Shown: positions 51,226 to 56,611 of the stretch, piece after piece
Layout of the letters: each line of letters starts with the position of its first letter
Position numbering within the stretch: position 1 is the first letter of the stretch
Assembly (NCBI GenBank): GCA_902779055.1
Contig: CACZAD010000027.1
Location: forward strand, 1-56,611
Reading direction: 5' to 3'
DNA from: Fibrobacter succinogenes
Lineage (GTDB): Bacteria; Fibrobacterota; Fibrobacteria; Fibrobacterales; Fibrobacteraceae
DNA length: 56,611 bases
Program-made: the position numbers and the translations under genes
Notes under the pieces: model-generated
Told to the model about the DNA's origin: nothing
Databases searched by the model: none
Seen by the model: only the letters and a program-made list of their open reading frames with translations

Positions 51226-52059
51226 TTAGGATCTTTGCCGTAATACGGCTGTCATAATGGCGTTTCGATGCGAAATGTATCCCAGCTGTTCGGGTGTAAA
51301 GAACTCTTTGTAACTTTTCCTACCTTTTTTCAAGTTGCACGTGCTGCATAGGGGCACGGCGTTATTGACAAAATCTCCCTTCGTAGTTACCATTATAAAA
51401 TTCCCGCCCTTGCATTTGGGGATAAAGAAGTGGTCCAGATGTTCGCAGGGGTTCTCTTGACATAGGGGGCAATGGTAGTCGTAAAGGTGGAATAGGACCT
51501 CGCGATATTTATTGTTGTAATCGGGGTCGTAATCATTTGCTCGATCGAGGTCGTTTGTCTCAATGATATAATCGTTAGTATTGTCGCTGATAATTCCGTC
51601 TTTTTGTGGTTTATCTTTTTCACCGTCTACAAAGTAGATCATTTTGGATATCATGGGTTGGCGCTTCCGTAGCCTTGCCATTTTTCTTTTATATAAGGCG
51701 ACTTTTGACTCGGCTACTTTTGGCGGGAGTTCAGTTACTTCGACCTCTTCAACTGTAGAATCATCCAGCGCATCTTCATCCATCGAGTCACCATTAGTCG
51801 CGTCTTTATCTTGCGCGGGCTTACCTGGCAAAAAGTCTTCGGGTCTGGGCATCCCTTTAAAAACCTGGTTCTGCATGAGGCCGGTCTTTTTGGGGAAAAG
51901 GGTGATTATAGTGGTGATGGCGATAAAGACAACGGCGGAAATGCATGCGATGGCGACGAATGCCTTCGGGTTGAAGCTGTCATCGTACCTGAGCCAAATC
52001 CAGAAGATAATGAACAGCTCTATGACGAATAACGATATTGCCAATCTTACGGGTTTCAT
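51226..52059 (-). CDS. Membrane-anchored HNH endonuclease-like protein
   Basis: The start MKPVRLAIS follows AAGGATC; the frame extends 16 codons upstream. The 277-residue protein has two N-terminal membrane helices, an acidic low-complexity linker (EDALDDSTVEEVEVTE), and a C-terminal HNH domain: CPLCQENPCEHLDHFFIP, GGNF, and NNAVPLCSTCNLKKGRKS. The cysteine pairs bind structural zinc and LDH plus N supply the HNH core. A membrane-tethered nuclease facing the cytoplasm is inferred; role may be DNA uptake, defence or housekeeping. It is outside the AT-rich island. Confidence 0.75.
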   Translation of the reverse strand: MKPVRLAISLFVIELFIIFWIWLRYDDSFNPKAFVAIACISAVVFIAITTIITLFPKKTGLMQNQVFKGMPRPEDFLPGKPAQDKDATNGDSMDEDALDDSTVEEVEVTELPPKVAESKVALYKRKMARLRKRQPMISKMIYFVDGEKDKPQKDGIISDNTNDYIIETNDLDRANDYDPDYNNKYREVLFHLYDYHCPLCQENPCEHLDHFFIPKCKGGNFIMVTTKGDFVNNAVPLCSTCNLKKGRKSYKEFFTPEQLGYISHRNAIMTAVLRQRS

Positions 52060-52150
52060 GCTTGATCCTTTTCCTTCCAATATACATTTATCTTGTTGAC
52101 GGTGCATGAAAAAGGTGATACATTTGGAGCCGGAAGAGTTTAGTTAATCT

Positions 52151-52744
52151 ATGTACAAAAAGTGGATTCTGATTTCGGCGATCGTTTTCGAGGTGTGTCT
52201 CGTTGTTGTGTTTATCGCGGCGGGAGAAAAGGCTCTGTCGTATCGTCTGGGGTTCATCATAGACCAAACTTTCCTGGAGAACCTTGCGAAGGCTGAGTTC
52301 TATGAGACTCTGCGTCATGGCGTGATGGCGTTCGGGCTTTTCTTTTTGGCGGCTATTCTCTTTTATGCTTGGGGGCTTTCCCGCTCTAAAGAAGAGCTGA
52401 AAAAAATCAAGGGCCTGGGGCCTTTTGGGGGTGCCGTCATTTTTGTGGTAACGGCCTTCGCATTTGCCTTCTCCGATTTGCATGAACTGCCCACGCGGAG
52501 CACGGAACGGGTGTACGTGCAGACGGAAACGCTCAAGTTCAAGAATGTGTGGCATTATAAGTCGGGGAAATCCTATTACTTGATGTTCAACAGCGGGAAC
52601 GATTTAAGGGTGGGCTCAAAGCGCTACGATTCAGCGCGTATCGGGAGCCGCTATTACACGTTTTACCAGGGCGATATCCTTATACAGGCGCTGCTTACGG
52701 ATAAGTATATCTTAAAAGATTTGGGGGATTCGTACCGCGATTAG
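52151..52744 (+). CDS. Hypothetical membrane protein
   Basis: The 197-residue product has three hydrophobic segments (ISAIVFEVCLVVVFIAAG, GVMAFGLFFLAAILFYAWG, AVIFVVTAFAFAFS) and a C-terminal globular tail of ~85 residues with KSYYLMFNSGND and YTFYQGDILIQALL. No family recognised. Divergent from the HNH gene with a 91-bp gap from its start. Confidence 0.6.
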   Translation: MYKKWILISAIVFEVCLVVVFIAAGEKALSYRLGFIIDQTFLENLAKAEFYETLRHGVMAFGLFFLAAILFYAWGLSRSKEELKKIKGLGPFGGAVIFVVTAFAFAFSDLHELPTRSTERVYVQTETLKFKNVWHYKSGKSYYLMFNSGNDLRVGSKRYDSARIGSRYYTFYQGDILIQALLTDKYILKDLGDSYRD

Positions 52745-52813
52745 CCTTTCCTGGTTATACTCCGCTAGTTTTTTGTAATGGTGTTTTTGTATATTCTTGC
52801 CGAAGAGGTTTTT

Positions 52814-53788
52814 ATGTACCGTTTTTCGCGTTTTTTTGCATTTTTAGCACTTCTTGCCATTCCTGCGCTCGCTTTTGACGTGTCTGTCAAGGCGAACGTG
52901 GATAACGCCCAGGTTTTCGTGGGCGACATGTTCAATTACGAAATCCAGGTGACTGCCCCGGAAAACGCCATCGTGGATTTGCCGAGTTTCGTGGGCAACC
53001 TCGGGAGTTTCGAGGTCAAGGAGATGAAGAACGAGAAGGTGACCGAGGGCATGCCCAAGGGTACCGCGAAGTTCGTGTGGCTCGCGACGCTCAATACGTT
53101 CGTGAGCGGTGATTTTTTGATTGCGCCGCAGCAGGTGAGCGCCGTGGTGGGTAGCGATACGGTGAAGACGAATACCGACCCGGTGGCGGTGAAGGTTTCG
53201 ATGCGCACCACAGGCGAAGAGACGGACATTTTGGAAGTGGAAGACCCGCTGGATGACCCGCGCCTGCCGCAGTGGCTCTACATCGTGCTGATTGTTTTGG
53301 GCGTGCTGTTGCTCGTGTTCCTCGGTTGGTTCTTGCACAAGAAGTTTGCGAAGCAGGGGGCCGCTCCGCGCCTGCCTCCGTACGAAGAGGCGGTGCTTGC
53401 GCTCAAGGAACTCCGCCAGAAGAACTACCTCGCCGAAGGCAACCAGGGCGACTACTTCATGGCTCTCGGGTTCATTGCCCGCCGTTACATAGAACGCCGT
53501 TTCGACGTGGATATTTTGGATGCGACCGTCGCTGAACTCAAACAGCGCATGGCGCACGTGGCGGGCCTTCCGCAGGCCTACAAGGAATCCGTGGTGACGC
53601 TCGCCGTGGAAACCGAGCCGGTGAAGTTCGCGAAGATGAAGCTCGAAGGCGAACGCTGCCGCTTCTGGGACGAATGGGCTGACCGCCTGCTCGAAGACAC
53701 GAAGCCGACGCCGGAAGAGGAACAGGCCAAGAAAGAAGCTTTGAAAGCGGCGGTGCAAGAAGTGAAGGCTGCCCGCAAGGCGAAGTAA
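52814..53788 (+). CDS. BatD-like protein
   Basis: The start MYRFSRFF follows GAAGAGG; the frame opens 12 codons earlier. The 324-residue protein has a signal peptide (LLAIPALA), an extracytoplasmic Ig-like domain with VFVGDMFNYEIQV and LPSFVGNLGSFEV (BatD pattern), one membrane helix (LYIVLIVLGVLLLVFLGWFL), and a cytosolic helical tail rich in Lys/Glu/Ala. BatD belongs to the Bacteroides aerotolerance-type complex. No other bat genes are next to it here. Confidence 0.65.
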   Translation: MYRFSRFFAFLALLAIPALAFDVSVKANVDNAQVFVGDMFNYEIQVTAPENAIVDLPSFVGNLGSFEVKEMKNEKVTEGMPKGTAKFVWLATLNTFVSGDFLIAPQQVSAVVGSDTVKTNTDPVAVKVSMRTTGEETDILEVEDPLDDPRLPQWLYIVLIVLGVLLLVFLGWFLHKKFAKQGAAPRLPPYEEAVLALKELRQKNYLAEGNQGDYFMALGFIARRYIERRFDVDILDATVAELKQRMAHVAGLPQAYKESVVTLAVETEPVKFAKMKLEGERCRFWDEWADRLLEDTKPTPEEEQAKKEALKAAVQEVKAARKAK

Positions 53789-53829
53789 TTTTTCTGAGAA
53801 ACTTCGTATAGCGGCGTACTCGGAGCCTC

Positions 53830-53918
53830 GCTGTACAATTTGTACAGCTTCGGTCCTGCGGCCTTGCTCTACTCGCTTCTCGAAAAAAAATGAGACTGGA
53901 ATAAAAAACTTGGGTCTC
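53830..53918. terminator. Terminator region between convergent genes
   Basis: GCTGTACA / TGTACAGC forms a perfect 8-bp stem at 53830-53848. For the minus-strand gene, GTCTC and GAGAC arms (53892-53918) are followed by a T8 tract. Neither is as strong as the other terminators here. Confidence 0.45.
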
Positions 53919-53922
53919 GTCT

Positions 53923-54762
53923 TTAGAGATTAATCGTCATTCCGGTGTGCATCTGCTCGGCGCGCTCGCCGAGGACTTCCCGCAATATTCTGTAGGCGCG
54001 GTCGCCGGTGCAATGCCCGGTGTAGATTTTCTGCACGTCGAGTTCACGTAGCCTTTCGGCAAAGGCGCGTACGCGTGCGTCCGGGTAACGGAAAAGGTGG
54101 AACCCGCCGAGAATCGCGTAAATCTTTTTGCCGGGGAAGGCGGCCTCGATTTCTTTCACGATGTTGTCCGCGCCCGCATGGCTGCAACTGTTCATGATGA
54201 ACAGCCCCTGCGGGGTATCGAACACCAGGCTCTGTTCGTGGTCGAAGTTGTCGTAGCGGTACTTGCCGTTTTCCTTGACGCTCAGGTGCGCCATCTCGCC
54301 GATGCGTTCCAGCCCCGGGGTGGAATGCGGCACGAGCGTTATGCCCGGCGCGATTTCGGCGATGCCTTCCACGAAGCGGATGCGGTCGGCGAACCGTTCG
54401 AGCCATCCCTTGTGAATGCCGATGTAGTAATGGTATGTGAACCGCCCGAGCAGCTTCCCCGTGTGGTAGCAGTTTTCGGCAGCTCCCTTGCGCAGGTAGA
54501 ATGGTGCGCCGGAATTCGCCTTGAAGAATTTCGCCATGCCGTTCGCGTGGTCGTAATGCGCGTGGCTGAGCACGCCGATGTCGACCTGCGTGAGGTCTAT
54601 GCCCATCACGTTTGCGTTTTTGGCGAACAGGTGCGAGGCTCCCGTATCGAGCAGCACCTTGTGCCCTTCGTATTCCACGTACACGGAAAGTCCCCATTCG
54701 CCGAACAGCTTGCGCGAGCAGCACGTGCCCGCGATGTTGTCTATGAGGACTTGGACTTTCAT
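53923..54762 (-). CDS. MBL-fold metallohydrolase
   Basis: The 279-residue protein has the metallo-beta-lactamase motif SHAHYDH with His67, His69, Asp71, His72, then SCSHAG near 200 and GGFHLF and GHCTGD near the end. The pattern matches the subgroup related to 7,8-dihydropterin-6-methyl-4-(ribofuranosyl)aminobenzene-phosphate synthase. No signal peptide, so cytosolic. The substrate is unknown. Two cysteines lie near residue 14 (GTCCSRK), a feature often seen in this subgroup. Confidence 0.8.
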   Translation of the reverse strand: MKVQVLIDNIAGTCCSRKLFGEWGLSVYVEYEGHKVLLDTGASHLFAKNANVMGIDLTQVDIGVLSHAHYDHANGMAKFFKANSGAPFYLRKGAAENCYHTGKLLGRFTYHYYIGIHKGWLERFADRIRFVEGIAEIAPGITLVPHSTPGLERIGEMAHLSVKENGKYRYDNFDHEQSLVFDTPQGLFIMNSCSHAGADNIVKEIEAAFPGKKIYAILGGFHLFRYPDARVRAFAERLRELDVQKIYTGHCTGDRAYRILREVLGERAEQMHTGMTINL

Positions 54763-54783
54763 CTTATGCCGGTGATTTCAGCC

Positions 54784-55407
54784 TTATTCGCAGTCGAGGC
54801 AGGTCCATTCGACCACGCCGTCGCAGCCTTCCTTGGAGCCGGTGAGGCGTTCGCAGGTGTAGCTTTCGACGTCGATGAGGAATTCGAGATTGCCCGCGTT
54901 CCTGGTGCAGCATCCTTCGCAGTCGTTGTCGGAGCACTTGTCGTAGACGACGGCGTCTATGGATTTTCCGTTCTGGCGCAGCCTGAAGGTTTTGAGCTTG
55001 TACTTTCCCCAGTCTTTCTCGTGGATGGAGATGATGTTGTGCTCGCTGACCCATTCCTCGGTCTGCTGGTCGCTCAGGCCTGCAAAGTAGCCCGCCCATT
55101 CGCAGCCGTTGTACTCGATGCATTCCTCGCTGCCGGGATCCGGCCACGAGATGTACCACGTGAGATATGCCTTGTTCCACACGGTGTCGGTCGGTGCGGT
55201 CGTCGAGGAACTCGATTCGGTCGGGAGGGGGGCGCTGGACAGCGGAAGTGTTTCGCTGGATTCCGGCTCAATAACGCTGCTCGATTCAGGCGTATTTCCT
55301 GCGCTCAAGTCGGTCGAAACGCCGCTGGAATTGCTGTCGGCACAGGCGGCGAGCATCGTTGCGGCCATGAAGGCCGTTCCCATGAGAATCTTGTTTGCAA
55401 ATTTCAT
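54784..55407 (-). CDS. Predicted cysteine-rich lipoprotein
   Basis: The start MKFANKIL follows AAGGAGA; the frame opens 7 codons upstream. The 207-residue protein has a lipobox AACADS, a Ser/Thr/Pro/Glu-rich linker and a C-terminal domain with W-rich strands and several cysteines, including YDKCSDNDCEGCC. Disulfide-rich surface domain inferred; no family recognised. Confidence 0.65.
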   Translation of the reverse strand: MKFANKILMGTAFMAATMLAACADSNSSGVSTDLSAGNTPESSSVIEPESSETLPLSSAPLPTESSSSTTAPTDTVWNKAYLTWYISWPDPGSEECIEYNGCEWAGYFAGLSDQQTEEWVSEHNIISIHEKDWGKYKLKTFRLRQNGKSIDAVVYDKCSDNDCEGCCTRNAGNLEFLIDVESYTCERLTGSKEGCDGVVEWTCLDCE

Positions 55408-55432
55408 GACGTCTCCTTTACCAAACACGGGT

Positions 55433-55993
55433 TTATTTAATTTCTTTTCCGTCGCTGAAGGCGTTGCCGACGCGGCGTTCCATCACGTAGTAGCCGTGGC
55501 CCGCGGAATCGTAACACACCGGCTCGAGTTTTTCCACGGAAAGTTTGCCGCTTGCATCCAGCGCGGATTCGTCGGCGGTCACGTTCACGACTTCGCCGAT
55601 CAAGAGTTCGGATTCCTCGTCGTAGCTCACCATTTTGCATTCGAGTGTAAGCGGGAGCTCCGCGATGAGCGGGGCGTCCACGTGCGCGCTCTTGATGGCG
55701 GTGAACCCGGATTTTGCGAACTTGTCGGGGACCTTGTTGCCGGAGGTGACGCCGAGGTAGTCGATTGCCTTGATGTGCTTCGCGGTCGCCATGCTCACGG
55801 TAAATGCCTTGCGCGCCTTGATGTTCGGCATGGTCTTGTGCGATGCCGCCACGTAGATTGCCACTTGGTTCGTATCGCTTACGGAACCCCATGCGGCGAC
55901 CATCGCGTTGGGCGTGCCGTCTTCGTTGTAGGTCGCGATGACAAGCGTGGGTTGCGGGTAAAGGAAAGCCTTGACTCCGAGATCTTTGCGCAT
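55433..55993 (-). CDS. Flavin reductase-like (flavoredoxin-type) protein
   Basis: The 186-residue protein matches flavin reductase-like domains: PTLVIATYNEDGTPNAMVAAWGSV in pieces, then SHKTMPNIKARKAFTVSM, and a conserved GEVVNV strand. It would bind FMN and transfer electrons. It lies 26 bp upstream of the lipoprotein gene on the same strand. Confidence 0.8.
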   Translation of the reverse strand: MRKDLGVKAFLYPQPTLVIATYNEDGTPNAMVAAWGSVSDTNQVAIYVAASHKTMPNIKARKAFTVSMATAKHIKAIDYLGVTSGNKVPDKFAKSGFTAIKSAHVDAPLIAELPLTLECKMVSYDEESELLIGEVVNVTADESALDASGKLSVEKLEPVCYDSAGHGYYVMERRVGNAFSDGKEIK

Positions 55994-56083
55994 GGTAAAA
56001 CCTCCGATTTTTTTACAAGATATATTATTCTGAGGCGAAAATTATATACTTTTTTCTTAAAACGGTTAGCAAAAGGAGTCCTT

Positions 56084-56611
56084 ATGACTATCGGAATTAT
56101 CGTCGCCATCGTAGTTGTCATCATCGTCGTGATGCTCATCTCCATGTACAACGGTCTCGTGAAACTTCGCAACAACCGCGAGAACGCTTTCGCGAATATC
56201 GATGTGCAGCTCAAGCAGCGCTTTGACTTGGTTCCGCAGCTGGTGAATACGGTCAAGGGCTATGCCACGCACGAAAAGGAAACTCTTGAAAAGGTGACTG
56301 CCGCCCGTGCCGCCGCCATGAACGCCAGTACGGTCGATGAGAAGGTCGCCGCCGACAAGGCCCTTTCCGGTGCGCTCGCCGGGCTCCGCGTGTCCTTGGA
56401 AGCTTACCCTGAACTCAAGGCCGACCAGAGCTTCTTGCAGCTGCAGAACGAGCTTGCCGATATCGAGAATAAGCTCTCCGCCGCCCGTAGGTTCTTCAAC
56501 TCCACTACCCGCGAGTTCAACAACGCTTGCGAGGTGTTCCCGAGCAATATCGTGGCTGGCATGTTCGGCTTCAGGCGCGCGCCCATGTACGAGCCTACCG
56601 AGGGCCGCGAA
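56084..56611 (+). CDS. lemA: LemA family protein (3' end outside window)
   Basis: The frame opens at ATG after AAAAGGAG and stays open to the window's end (176 codons). One N-terminal membrane helix (IIVAIVVVIIVVMLIS) is followed by the LemA pattern: YNGLVKLRN, ENAFANIDVQLKQR, DLVPQLVNTVKGYA, and ELADIENKLSAARRFFN then FPSNIVA. LemA proteins are coiled-coil membrane proteins of unknown exact function. Divergent from the flavin reductase gene with a 90-bp gap. Confidence 0.9.
   Translation, partial: MTIGIIVAIVVVIIVVMLISMYNGLVKLRNNRENAFANIDVQLKQRFDLVPQLVNTVKGYATHEKETLEKVTAARAAAMNASTVDEKVAADKALSGALAGLRVSLEAYPELKADQSFLQLQNELADIENKLSAARRFFNSTTREFNNACEVFPSNIVAGMFGFRRAPMYEPTEGRE

Overview
The window looks like a chromosomal piece of a Fibrobacter-type bacterium (phylum Fibrobacterota). 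This is an inference from gene content: many lipoproteins with diverged lipoboxes, a very large multidomain secreted protein ending in LamG-like and carbohydrate-binding-like modules, a DUF4954 hexapeptide-repeat protein, and a PL14-like polysaccharide lyase with a basic C-terminal tail. No rRNA, tRNA, integrase, transposase or CRISPR array was seen.

Region 1 (1-13.9 kb) holds a tandem duplication of a lipoprotein plus secreted alpha/beta-hydrolase pair. The first hydrolase copy stops right after its conserved DSPH motif. The second runs into a surface protein of about 3,600 residues, split by a one-base frameshift at 6.58 kb. A LolA-like gene follows. Region 2 (13.9-23.3 kb) is housekeeping and envelope: a small lipoprotein, murJ, a transglutaminase-like lipoprotein, a GT4 glycosyltransferase with in-frame repeat insertions, a DUF4954 protein, a small M48-like membrane peptidase and a sodium/solute symporter.

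Region 3 (23.3-50.1 kb) is an accessory island that is mostly AT-rich and full of defence and toxin-antitoxin genes. In order: a CopG-like antitoxin; a RipA-like membrane protein with an HExxH peptidase (ATGA overlap); a truncated hsdR and an hsdS without hsdM; a five-gene array (a second HExxH peptidase of the same family, a proteasome-type Ntn hydrolase, a KAP P-loop NTPase, a DUF4393/Abi-alpha protein, and a metallophosphoesterase-NTPase fusion); a DarTG-type locus with two DarT proteins, one fused to an HD domain; a RelE/HigB-like toxin with XRE antitoxin; rhuM and a full-length hsdR; mcrB-mcrC; a frameshifted DUF2971-like gene; a zinc-ribbon miniprotein; and a PIN toxin with an XRE-ImmA/IrrE regulator. 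The best candidates for undescribed systems are the peptidase/Ntn hydrolase/KAP array, the peptidase-RipA pair and the DarT-HD/DarT/DarG operon.

Region 4 (50.1 kb to the end) returns to ordinary chromosome: PL14-like lyase, membrane-anchored HNH protein, small membrane protein, BatD-like protein, MBL-fold hydrolase, cysteine-rich lipoprotein, flavin-reductase-like protein, and the start of lemA, which runs off the window.
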